Positions 20,938 through 31,300 of a DNA stretch of 64,000 nt are shown in pieces. The stretch comes from Phaeosaccion multiseriatum (lineage: Eukaryota > Ochrophyta, other classes), in the NCBI GenBank assembly GCA_965112735.1, contig OZ218952.1, forward strand, positions 3,596,001 to 3,660,000, given 5' to 3'. Positions within the stretch are counted from its first letter, which is position 1. Every line of letters begins with the position of its first letter. A program made the position numbers and the translations under genes. A model generated the notes under the pieces. It saw nothing but the letters and a program-made list of their open reading frames with translations, was not told the origin of the DNA and ran no database searches.

Positions 20938-23900
20938 CACTTACCACCATGACGCAGGCGGTCATTCCGCGGTCGAGCGCTTCGTGCACGGTATCCAGCA
21001 CCTGCACACAGAGCAGGGGAGAGCAGAGTAGAGGCATGTGAGCAAAGCAGAAAAAGATCAGAGGCACTGGGGCATAAGAGTATGGGCAGAGGAGAGCAGA
21101 GGAGAGGCATATGGGCAGAGCAGAGCACAGCAGCACTCTGGTCCGCCGGCGCAGTTTCACTCTCTTCGCCCTCCTATCCCTCGCACGCACGCACTCACTA
21201 ACTAACTCCCTCACTCACTCACGCACGCACTCACTCACTCACTCAATCACTCACTCACTCACTCACTCACTCACGCACGCACTCACTCACTCACGCACCC
21301 ACGCACTCACTCACTCACTCACTCACTCACTCACTCACTCACTCACTCACCCACGCACTCACTCACTCACTCACTCACTCACTCACTCACTCACGCACTC
21401 ACTCACTCACTCACTCACTCACTCACTCACGCACGCACTCACTCACTCACGCACCCACGCACTCACTCACTCACTCACTCACTCACTCACGCACCCACGC
21501 ACTCACTCACTCACTCACTCACGCACTCACTCACTCACTCACTCACTCACGCACGCACTCACTCACGCACCCACGCACTCACTCACTCACTCACTCACTC
21601 ACTCACTCACTCACTCACTCACTCACTCACTCACTCACTCACTCACTCACGCACTCACGTAGGGCTCTCCGCTTCCCCCGTTCAGCCCGTGGAGAATAAG
21701 CACCACTCCCTTGGCTGCGTTGTACCCCCCTGGGGGGAAAGCCCAGTCCAGAGCAACAGCTTCACCCTCCTCCTCCCCTTCCTCCTCCTCTTGGCCCGGA
21801 CCATCGGAGGGGTAGAAACCCGGACTCGGCCCATATGCCTCTGCTACCTGAGAGGACATGAAGCATCACAGGTAAGCAGCAAGCCAATTGACTTACGAAT
21901 CCGACGGGCAGAAACGCACAATGTGTATGGGGGATCAACAGCTCGCGACGCCCCATGTGTGTGACCGAGCCGCCCGAATCACCAATGCCATTGAATTGAG
22001 AAATCCCCCTCTAGTGTCGACGCCGTGCATAATACTTAAGAGTGATTGATAACGACGTCCATACATGTCGACACCAACTCAAAGTGGGAATGCAGGCCCA
22101 TGTGTGGGAGAAACACACGCAGTCTCCTTACGTAAACCTACGTACCTTGATCCAGCGCCGGATGTACGTCATCCTGGGAGGGCCAAAGAGAAGGAAGGGG
22201 AGCATTGTTCTCGCGTCTCCGTCTCGGCAGAATGGAGTGTCTTAAGAGAGGACGACAGAGGAAGTTACGCACCGGGGGCGAGGGAGGGAGGGAGGGAGGG
22301 AGGGAGGGAGGGAGGGAGGGAGGGAGGGAGGGAGGGAGGGAAGGAGGGAAGGAGGGAGGGAGGGCGGAACGGAGAGAGGGAGGGACGGAGGGAGGGAGGG
22401 ACGGAGGGATGGAGGGTTGGAGGGAGGGAGGGAGGGAGGGAGGGACGGAGGGAGGAGGGGAGGGAGGGGGGGGGACAGTTGAGATACATACATGACGCGC
22501 CTCCCAATAAGCGTGACATCAAAAGCCTTCGCCCCACCCAGACTGACTGACTGACTGATTGACCTTCTTTCCTTCCTTCCTTCCTTCCTTCCTTCCTTCC
22601 TTCCTTCTGACCTCCGGCCTGGGTGGCGTTCTGCAGCATTGGTAGGCGATCTCGAAGGGCCTTGTTGAACTCCGTTGGAGCGAAGTACACCCCCGGGTGC
22701 ACCGCGTCTGGAGGAAGGCCTAGACCCAGCCAGCACCACCGAAACTGTGGACACGCGGGAGGGAGGCATTCATTACTCATTCGGAGTGGACAGGCACGTT
22801 CGGGGTGAGAGGGGAATGGCTGGCCGCGGCAGCAACACAATGAAAAAGACTGCCATCGCATCGGCGAAGTGACATCAGAGGAGGGAGGAGGGGGCAGGTA
22901 AATGGACCCATGGGCCACAACGGCACATGGGGCAGGACGTATGGTGAAACAACCGCACATGAGCAACGCGTACGGGGCTATGTACGGTACATCTCCCCCC
23001 TCCTGCCTGCTTCCTGCCTGCCTCCTGCCTGTGCCCCCATGCATTGTACCTGAAAGTCGAACATAGCTTGGTGAGAGAGACCGAGGATGAGCAGCAGGAC
23101 CACAGAGTCTCGGTACATGCCTGGCCTGAGGGGAGGGGAAGGGAGCAGACGGGGGGGGGAGGGGATGGGATGGGAGGGGAGGAGAGGAGAGGGGAGAGGA
23201 TCATTGATTTAAGCAGCATCGACTGGTCACCTGCCTTCGCTCTTTCTCCCTCCCCTCACGTCTCGCACCCCCCTCCTAGAAAAGTTTGACTCGTATCTGA
23301 GCGTCTTCCATTCTTTCGTGCGACTTACTCCATCAGGGCCGAGAGGAAGAGGGCGAAGAGCATGAGCTGAATGGACGCCAGCTGCCAAGTTAGACGGGCG
23401 AGGCACACGCATATTCGGAATGCGGTAGTCGGAGTGAGGGGGTGGAAGCTCAGGAGGGAAGTCGATTCAGCAGCCCCACCCTGAAAGTTGATTTTCGTTC
23501 TCCGCTGCCTGCTTCTGCTCCTGCTGTTGCTCCTGATACTGCTGGTGCAACTCTCGCTGGAGTTTGTAGAAACGCCGGCAGTGCTCTTCTCAGCAAGGTG
23601 TTCTCCCTCTCTCCTCCGCTGATCCTTCTCCTCTGTTTCCTTCTCATCCTTTCCCAAACGATGAAGATACGGGTAGTCGACAGTCATACCCACTTCGCTG
23701 AGTCTCTGCAGAAAAGCCTGAGTCGAGGCAGGAAGGTTTCCATCAACTTCTGCCTCCTCAGTCGATTCGGGCAGCTTTTCACGCTCCGAGTCGTGCATTT
23801 TCCCCGGAGGACACGGAGAAGAGGCGACCGATTCAGGCGCAAAGTCCCTTTCCACAGCTAATGTCTGTCCATTCGAACAAGCATCTGGTCCTGCTGTCAT
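17618..23900 (-). CDS. Alpha/beta hydrolase, EMB8/ABHD1-3 family, membrane-anchored
   Basis: Thirteen exons join in phase: 23900-23329, 23125-23050, 22744-22612, 22240-22146, 21847-21659, 21001-20945, 20642-20559, 20080-19991, 19835-19713, 19279-19154, 18714-18599, 18214-18155 and 17768-17618, giving 623 aa. Residues 1-165 are polar and disordered. Two hydrophobic stretches follow (~165-190, ~197-211). The hydrolase core shows GVVLILHGLNGGS, the nucleophile elbow LVGFSMGAIVAANY (Ser420), AVDDPIMTSD (Asp547) and ITPYGGHVGWPRGW (His576), so the triad is complete. The oxyanion region and ARGL segment fit EMB8/ABHD1-3 enzymes, which act on esters or lipids at membranes. The substrate is unknown. 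An in-frame TTG lies upstream at 23942, but ATG 23900 is the first ATG. Most of the locus is intronic microsatellite. Confidence 0.87.
17833..17996. repeat. CAG then GAG/GGA trinucleotide tract
   Basis: A CAG run at 17833-17857 passes into GAG/GGG units to 17996. It lies in the last intron of the EMB8 gene (18154-17769). On the sense strand it reads CTC/CTG, a long pyrimidine-rich tract before the 3' splice site at 17769. Confidence 0.9.
18729..18911. repeat. (GGGA)n microsatellite, about 180 bp
   Basis: A near-perfect GGGA array lies in intron 10 of the EMB8 gene. The sense strand is (TCCC)n and abuts the 3' splice site at 18715. Confidence 0.95.
20102..20540. repeat. CA-rich microsatellite with CCATCCGACA interruptions
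   Basis: About 430 bp of CA repeats in intron 7 of the EMB8 gene carry the interruption CACCCATCCGACACAC at least four times, implying block-wise expansion as well as slippage. Confidence 0.9.
21186..21656. repeat. (CACT)n array with GCAC/CCAC variants
   Basis: A roughly 470-bp CACT array lies in intron 5 of the EMB8 gene, directly after the 5' splice site at 21658. The variants GCACGCACT and GCACCCACGCACT recur in order, so higher-order units have been copied. Confidence 0.92.
22278..22470. repeat. GGGA/GGAC microsatellite
   Basis: This purine-rich array is in intron 3 of the EMB8 gene. It is followed at 22563-22607 by a TTCC array next to the donor of exon 3 (22611). Confidence 0.9.
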
Positions 23901-24148
23901 GGCGCGTCGGAGCTCGGATTGGAAATGGAAACATCGAAACAATTACTGTAGCAGATCGATCTGGAACAAGTTCACATGTTGGAGATACAACTTGGCGACG
24001 ACGTCGCCTTTTTAATTTCGTCGCTGCTCTCTGATCGCTCTCTCTCTCTGTCTTGTTCCTCATTGCGCCTGCTTTGTCGCTACCTTGTTGTCTCAGCAAG
24101 GGTAGCCTGACTACAGCTACTGCACCGGTCTACGGGCAATGGCCGGCC
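23901..24148. promoter_or_regulatory. Putative bidirectional promoter, EMB8 / PIG-H pair
   Basis: A 248-base gap separates the start codons of two divergent genes. It includes a CT-rich run at 24037-24050. No specific element was identified. Confidence 0.4.
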
Positions 24149-26193
24149 ATGGAGGCCGTCTGCAATCGTCTGTGTGCGAGTGTGGTGGAGTATAAGGTGC
24201 ACAGAAGGCTGACCACCGAACAGCAACAGAAGCAGAAGCAGGGGCCACTAGACGGGTAAGCCGGCCCCACCAAGTCGACGAATCATCCCAATCACGACTG
24301 TTGAAAGCCGTTGTGCTAGGCTCTCCTCTCTCTAATCAGAGCCCGATCGCCCTCCTCACTTTGCCCCACCCCCTACCGCTGTCACGCTCCCTAGTACTCC
24401 CTCCCCGCCCCCGGTCCACTCTCCCATGCGCCTCAGTGCCCTCCATCTACGCTGTGTTCTCAAATCTCCCCATCTACCCTCCCTCCTTACGCCCCCACCA
24501 CCCACCTGTGTATCCCCACCAACCCTTACTATCCTCACCCCATCCTCAGCGACTACTTCTACGCGGGAACTGCCGTGGCAGGGGTTATATCTCTGGCCTA
24601 TGCCATCAACCACCGCCTACTGGCGCAGGGGCTCCTTTCGACTTTGGCCCTGGTCCTCCTCGCTGCCCGCCTCTGGTGCATATGGACCAGGGTGGTGGAG
24701 GAGTCTCTCTTGGTCATCCAGGTATCAATCGATTCGATGTATGAATAGTTTAGCAGATGATAGGTAAACGTGTGCTGCATGTGTGTGCACGTGCATGGTT
24801 CATCGCTCATGGCTCATGCTCACGCTTCGTGGGCACAGGCACGTGCAGTCTGCACGGCGTGGGACGGGCAAGGAGAAAGAGCAGGCCCCCAGATGGCAAG
24901 GTGGCCAGCTAGTGGGGAATGTGTAGTCGCTCCACTTCCTTCCTTGCTGCTTTTGCTACTCACAGCACCCAAGCTACTCGCTAGCCCTCACGTCAGTCCA
25001 CCCTCCCCCCCGTCCTTGTCTTCCCCCTTCCCTCGACTGCCATCTGCCCCTCCCTTCCCCGCCTGCCACTCAGGACCTCGGCGTCCAGCTGACGACCAAC
25101 TTCGCGAGGGGCGGGCAGAAGAGTCTGGTGAGTTACTTTACAGAGAGGGGGTAACGGCTCAAACGGCTTGGCCCTTGATCGTCCGCTCTCGGCAGGAGAG
25201 AGAGAGAGGGGGGGGAGGGGGGGGGGTAGAGAAGCCCACGCTGGAAAGGGAGAGGAATTGAGGAATACGCTCACTCGTATTCACTTTCTCTTCATCTATG
25301 TGTATCGAGTCGAACCGCCTCTCACCCTCTCCCCCCGCCCTGGCACCCGCTGTGTGTGTGTGCGTGTGTGCGTGTGTGCGTTACGTATTGCTTTGGGCAG
25401 TTCCTCGACCAGGCGAAGATCAAATCAGTGGTGATGAATGAGGCCATCACCATGCAGAAGGTCGTGTTCTACATGACTTTCATCGTGGAGGGGCGGGAGG
25501 TGCGTGCTTCAGTTTCAGTGTCCGTGTAGTAGACAGTTACGTACTATCGTCACGTACTATCAGAAGGGCAATATGTACCATCTTGGCGCAGAGGTGCCTG
25601 GCTGGCTATGGGGCACTCACCTCACGCACGAGTACACGTACATACATACACACGCATAAGCACACACATGGGATGACACGCACTGACCGTCCCTGCCTCC
25701 CTCCGTCCCTCTTTCCCTCTCTCTCTCTCCCTCCCTCCCTCCCTCCCTCCCTCCCTCTCTCTCTCTCTCTCATTCCCTCCCTCTCTCTCTCTCTGTCTCC
25801 ATCTCATTCCCTCCGTCCCTCCCTCCCTCCCTCCCTCCCTCCCTCTCTCTCTCTCCCTCCGCCCCTCCCTCCGTCCCTCCCTCTTTCCCTCTCTCTCTCT
25901 CTCTCTCTCTCTCCCTCTCTCCCCTCCCTCTGTCCGTCCCTCTCTCACCCCTCCCTACTTAGTCGATGGTGGTGGCCTTCGAGCAGCTGCAGCCTCGCCT
26001 CTCCGTGCTCCTCCCCATCTACAGAGAGACGCGAGCCCTCGTCATGGGGCCGGAGGGGTGGGCGGCGCTGGTGGAGGAGCCTTCTGCGGAGGACTTTCAT
26101 GCTGAGAACGTTCCTGCGGAGAACATTCCTGCTGAGAGCTTTCCTTCCGGGGTGTTGTTCAGTGGGGAGGAGCATTCTCTGAAAGGGTCCTGA
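24149..26193 (+). CDS. PIGH: GPI-GlcNAc transferase subunit PIG-H
   Basis: Five exons join in phase: 24149-24255, 24550-24721, 25074-25127, 25401-25499 and 25963-26193, giving 220 aa. A hydrophobic hairpin in exon 2 (AGTAVAGVISLAYAI and GLLSTLALVLLAARLW) is followed by the PIG-H signature: EESLLVIQ joined to DLGVQL, then FLDQAKIKSVVMNEAITMQK, and SMVVAFEQLQPRLSVLLPIY. PIG-H is a small ER-membrane subunit of the complex that transfers GlcNAc to phosphatidylinositol, the first step of GPI-anchor synthesis. ATG 24149 is chosen because the longer frame upstream (from 24053) opens with TTG. The C-terminus carries an acidic repeat of AEN/AES units (residues ~195-208) not typical of the family. Confidence 0.9.
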
Positions 26194-26289
26194 CTGAGGG
26201 GAAGAGGCGATTTCACACCTCTTCTCTGGGCCCCTCGGGAAGGGCGCGAAGTCGTGACGGGCGTGAGCAAAGGGTGGAGCAGGGCGGCC

Positions 26290-26760
26290 ACAGTGGGACC
26301 ACACCCCTCCACTTTGCTTGCGGGGAATGGTCACGAAGCAATCGTCGCTCGTCTCATCCCTGTTGGATCACCCATCGATGCCCAGAGGGCGAAAGGCGCA
26401 ACCCCTTTACAGTACTTGATGCCATATGCCTTGAACAACGCCAGCACTGCTCCGCAGCTCCTCTCCGCCGATGCTTTGGTGGACGAGGCCGTGGCTGGGG
26501 CACGGCGGAGGAATGGGTCGGGTCCCGAGAGTGAGCGGCGACTCAGGGATACAGCAGCAGCCTTCTTGCCAATCTCAGAGCGTGTTGGACCTCATGCGAA
26601 GGACTGAACTGACATTCGGCAAGGACAGCGGGAGAACTGTCGCTGGAGAGACTGGGGGGGAGTGGAGGGCGAGACCAAGGGGTACTAATTATGACATAGG
26701 GGGGGGGGTGGAGGGCGAGACGTGGGAGAGCATACCGGAGGGAAAGACTTGCAGCAGAGG
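26290..26760 (+). pseudogene. Ankyrin-gene C-terminal relic
   Basis: In two frames the segment resembles the end of the ankyrin gene at 14046-15656. TTPLHFACG is followed, after a frameshift, by GHEAIVARLIPVGSPIDAQ, QLLSADALVDEAVAGARRR, ERRLRDTAAAF, and in another frame LDLMRRTELTFGKDSG. Similarity is clear but eroded, with frameshifts and no start. It starts about 100 bases after the PIG-H stop codon. Confidence 0.75.
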
Positions 26761-26850
26761 GCTGAGCGTGACTGGAGGAGGGAGGGGGGTAACGACGACC
26801 TCAGCTCCGAGATGCCCTCCGCTAAGAAGGGATCAGTAGCTACGATTCTG

Positions 26851-27087
26851 CACTGAGCGAGTCAGGCAAGCTTATACACTGAGCGAGTCAGGCAAGCTCA
26901 TACACTGAGCGAGTCAGGCAAGCTTATATACACTGAGCGAGTCAGGCAAGCTTATACACTGAGCGAGTCAGGCAAGCTTATATACACTGAGCGAGTCAGG
27001 CAAGCTTATACACTGAGCGAGTCAGGCAAGCTTATACACTGAGCGAGTCAGGCAAGCTTATATACACTGAGCGAGTCAGGCAAGCTC
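26851..27087. repeat. Minisatellite, unit CACTGAGCGAGTCAGGCAAG
   Basis: About nine tandem copies of a 25-29 bp unit are present. The core CACTGAGCGAGTCAGGCAAG is constant, and the units vary by CTTATA or CTTATATA spacers. It is non-coding and lies between the ankyrin relic and the spacer before the lectin gene. Confidence 0.92.
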
Positions 27088-27700
27088 AAGCGGGCGAGGC
27101 AGTCCTTGCTTATCGCGTGATCAATATCATGAAATCCGAGAAGCGCCGCTCGTGGCAGAGTGAGAGTGTCAGAGTGCGTTGGGAGCCAGAGAGGCGTTTG
27201 TGGGAGCGCCGCGGGGTCATCCCTCGGGCGGCGAAGAAAGGGCGAGGGTGTGCGCAGCCTGTTGGAGGCAATGCACAGAGCAGGAAGTACTTGGATTTGC
27301 TGGAGAAGGGCAGGACCGAAGCCTAGCTCGGCGGCATGGACGGGAGAGCAGCCCGCGTCGTTGAAGGGGAAGGGAACAGCCCGAATCTGAACCGGTCGGG
27401 GCCCTAATCTGAACAGGTCGGGGGGGAGCTGGATTGGTCATGCGGGCCCGTTGACTGTAGTCTGAGCTTGGAGAAGGGCATGGCCGCAACAACCACAGAG
27501 AAGCACATATCCGTGAAGACTCTTTTCAAAGGCCTCGAAGGGGGTGCGTGTGCTCTTTGCAAAGGCCGAGTCAAGCCGACTTCGTCGAGGCAGCTACTGA
27601 GCAGACGGGTCAAGGCATACTCGCTCCTCTGGGGTGGGGTGTATCGTGTCAGAGAGGGAGGGCGGTGAGGTGCGCGGGTAGAGGTGTGTGGAGGCGTTGA

Positions 27701-27736
<36 letters not shown>

Positions 27737-28383
27737 TTGGTGATACAGAAGCAGGGGAACGCACCCAAAAACCAGGGAGCGACCTGCTCATGTGTATGGT
27801 ACAAAAGTGGCTTCATGATTACACTCCTCTGTTCGCCCAGCCATCTTGAGCCTGCGAATGCGCGAATTGATGGCGCCCATCCCTTGTCATGCTCAGTCTC
27901 TCGTAGCATGAAAAGGCAAGCGCGCACACACACACACACACACATGCCACCCTCCCTGCCCCCCACCCCCTCTCCCTTGTCTCCTCCCTTCATCAACATT
28001 GCCGAACAAACACATACGACATTAATTTCGTGCCCTCGCCGCCAGAGAGGAACAAGGGCAATGAAAAGCAACACGCCCCGCATTATCTCCCCCCCTCCTC
28101 CATCGCCACTGTGATCCCCTCGAAAGTCACGTATCAGTATGATCTAAAGCCTATCTGCTACTTAGTACGAAGTACTTACTATCTACCATAACAACTCTCT
28201 CTCTCCCTTCCGCCCTCATTCGCTGCCCTTCTCGGCAGGAGAGCGTTGTGCCTGACCTCAGAGCTGCTGTTTTTTTTTTATTGCCACACAGCAGAGAAGA
28301 AGAAGAAGAACAGTGCTGCACCACTACGCCACTGCGTCAGGGAACCATCCATCCATCCATCAGCTGCCATCCATCGCTCCTCC
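27088..28383. other. Intergenic spacer
   Basis: Several short ORFs occur here (for example 27480-27668, AATTTEKHISVKTLFKGL), none with recognisable domains or splice partners. It contains a CAG run with the CAGTTGGTGATACAG word at 27703-27748, CA repeats at 27926-27945 and the 3' flank of the minus-strand lectin gene. No gene is supported. Confidence 0.5.
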
Positions 28384-31300
28384 TCATCCTCTGAGGCCGC
28401 CCGTGTGGTCCACAGCCACCACTGTCTCCTCCTCCTCCTTCTCCTCCTCTTCCTCCCCTTCAACATACGAGTATATATAAGACACCCGTACATCCTCGAT
28501 AACGGCACCACTAATGGCTTCGATACCCTCCGCGCCCGACACCTCAAGATCTGCCACCTTGGAAGCAAGCGTACCTCTGCTGTCCGCGCTCCTCACGGCC
28601 ACCGAGGCAGCGTCTGCGCTCGCCTCGTCGACGGTCGTCACCTTCACTGACATACCGAGGTACCCGTTGCTCGCTGCCACAGGGTGGGCACCGTACAGCT
28701 TCCTCTTGCGGTCAGTGCTGCTGCCACTACCGCTGTCACTTCCACTGCTACTGCTACTACCGGTCACCGTGACGTAATCCGCCAGCGTTTGGCCATTGAC
28801 CCCCACAACTTCAACGTCATTGACATCCACAGACAGCCACTCAGCTATGGCGGTTACAAGACTCGCAGAAGCGGTGGCGGAGTGCGGTAAAGGGTTGTCC
28901 ACGCCCCCAAAGAGCAGCGAAAAGGTCAGCGAGTAGCGCTCCTCGGTGGTGCTGGTGGCGGTCGTGCCGGCTGCGCCCTCCACCTCCTCCTCGTCTGTGA
29001 GGCCGCAATCCTCCACCAAATCACACTCCCCCAACTCGGCACACGCGGCTTGACTCGCCGCCCTCTCCCCTGCGCTGCAGGCATTCGCACAGGCATCGTC
29101 TACAAGCAGCGCCTTGTACACCGGGCAAGCTCCACCCTCCTCCTCCTCCTCCTCCTCCTCCTCCTCCTCCTCTGTCGAGGTGCCGAAGCTGTACCTTCGA
29201 GTGGCCTGCGCGTAGAGGTGACACCCTCGCATGCACGCTGATGCCTCCAGCGCTTCGTTGCAGAGGAAGGAGCCGCCGAGAGGCACGGAGAAGGCCTGCA
29301 AGCCGTAGCCGGTGCCTGTAAGGTCGGCACCCTTGTAGCCCGCGTCCTTGAGCGTCCACTGCGGGGTGTCAGAGCATCAGGGTCAGGGTCAGGGCACAGA
29401 GTCAGGGTGTGGGGGGCAGGGCCAGGGCCAGGCTCAGGGTCAGGGTCAGGGTCAGGGTCAAGATGGGTCGGAGGGAGAGGGAGAGGCGGAGATGAAGGCA
29501 TGTTGATCATGTTGATCATGTTGATCATGTTGATCATGTTGATCATGTTGATCATGTTGATCATGTTGATCATGTTGATCATGTCGATCATGTTGATCAT
29601 GTTGATCATGTTGATCATGTTGATCATGTTGATCATGTTGATCATGTTGATCATGTTGATCTGAGTCATGAGTCGCCCCCACTTGCCCCTTCTCACGTTC
29701 AGAACCCACCCCCCCCCCCCCGCGCACCTTGCACCCCTAGGTTTCCACAGTTTCAGAAAGTACGCACGCTTTGTACCTGCACGTTAGAGGGGTTCCTGCC
29801 TCCATCCACGCTGAGTGTGTAGCAGCCCGCAAGGAGATTGTCGAGCTCGACCGTCTCCTCGTCACCGCGGTTCATGCTTCCCTTGATGACGGTAGAGCCG
29901 GCGTGGTTCACAACACGATAGGTGGCGTCAAGCCAGCCCTCGCCAGCGGTGTCCACAAGAAGCATCTCTATGGAGACCTGTGTGCCGTGTGTGCCGAGGC
30001 AGGAGGGAGGGGGGGAGAGGAGGGAGGGAGGGGAGGAGGAGGGAGGGAGAGGAGGAGGAGGGAGGGAGAGGAGGAGGAGGTTGGGAGGGAGGGAGGGAGG
30101 GAGGGAGGGAGGGAGGGAGACTGTCGTCAGATTCAGACAGCCGGTATGCTGACACATACACACACACATACATAGGGTATCACCAGCTGCCACTGACTGC
30201 CCATATGCCGGCTCCTATGCCTGTCCATATGCCTACCCGGCTTGCTTACCCGAGGGGGCGTGACGGGGTCATCAAGAGAGGTCGCGGGGGTGAGAAGCTC
30301 ATTCTCCAGGGGGGCGGGAGTGGGCACGGGCGCAGGTGTAGCAATGCCCTCTGCCGATAGGCTATTCGCCTCGCAAATGTACGGCTGCCCCTGCCCGCAA
30401 GAGATGGCTTGCCACTGCCGAGGGTAGGAGGGCTCGAGGTACGCGCAGGTACCAGCGGCTCCGGCGGCGACGGTTACAGAAGAGAAACCGTCGCTCCAGT
30501 CCGTGAAGGAGGTGTACAGGTCGAACAAGAGTCCGTTCTCAGACCCCTGCCACTCCCACGCGGCCCCGTCCGCGCCCTGGGCTCGGAAGAGTCCCAGCCA
30601 GGCACCTCCTCCGGTTCCCGACCAGGTCATGTAATTGCGAATAAAGTCGTTCTGGAGCTCCGTGGCTACCGTTGCCAGCCACCCGCCCATCTGTTGGCAT
30701 GCGTCAGAGGCATCCGCAGAGCTCAGCGAGGACGTAGAAGGGCTCTTGTAGTAGCAGGTTTCCGTATCGGGGTCAAAGATCCACTCAGGTTGCAAAGGGT
30801 CCGTCTCGGGGCAACGGTACGGTGCCTGGGCATCGGCCGCTGCGATGAAGCCTCCGTCCGCCCCTCCGTCTTCGGAGCGAGCAGCAAGGGCAGGATGGGC
30901 GTTTTCGAGGTATTCCTCAAGGGCCTCCTCACAGGGAGGAAGCTCGCTGGAGTGGAAGTGTCCAAACACGGTGTTATCCTTCCACACACAGCTCTGGCAA
31001 CCCGCTTCGTCCAGACCCAGTTGGGTGCTGTGTGCCTCACTCCAGCACCCCAGGACATTGGCGCTACACTCTGTCCAACTCGCTCCGAGCCCCAGCTGCA
31101 AGACGGCAATATCCATTACGTCCACACAGTACCCTACGCCCTTCCCGCCGCCGCTGGTGAAGGTCGTTTCGGTCTCACTCGAGTCCGTATTGGCAGTGTT
31201 GTCAGTACCGGAACCCGTGCCGTTGTCGGTAATGTCAGTTGGCAGCGTGTAGTCATACCCCACGCAGGTGTCGTCCGCTGCCCCCACGTCGTAGAACTCA

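Noticed and set aside
21111-21662. 183-codon ORF of His-Ser-Leu-Thr repeats
   Set aside because: It is a translation of the CACT microsatellite within an intron of the EMB8 gene.
26851-27087. Possible CRISPR array
   Set aside because: Spacers are only short TA-rich variants of one another, not unique sequences, and the context is a eukaryotic genome.
27117-27668. Short plus-strand ORFs after the minisatellite
   Set aside because: No recognisable domain, no splice partners and overlapping frames; left as spacer.
29380-29460. TCAGGG units resembling an interstitial telomere
   Set aside because: The unit is not TTAGGG or another common telomere repeat, is short and impure, and lies in an intron next to another array.
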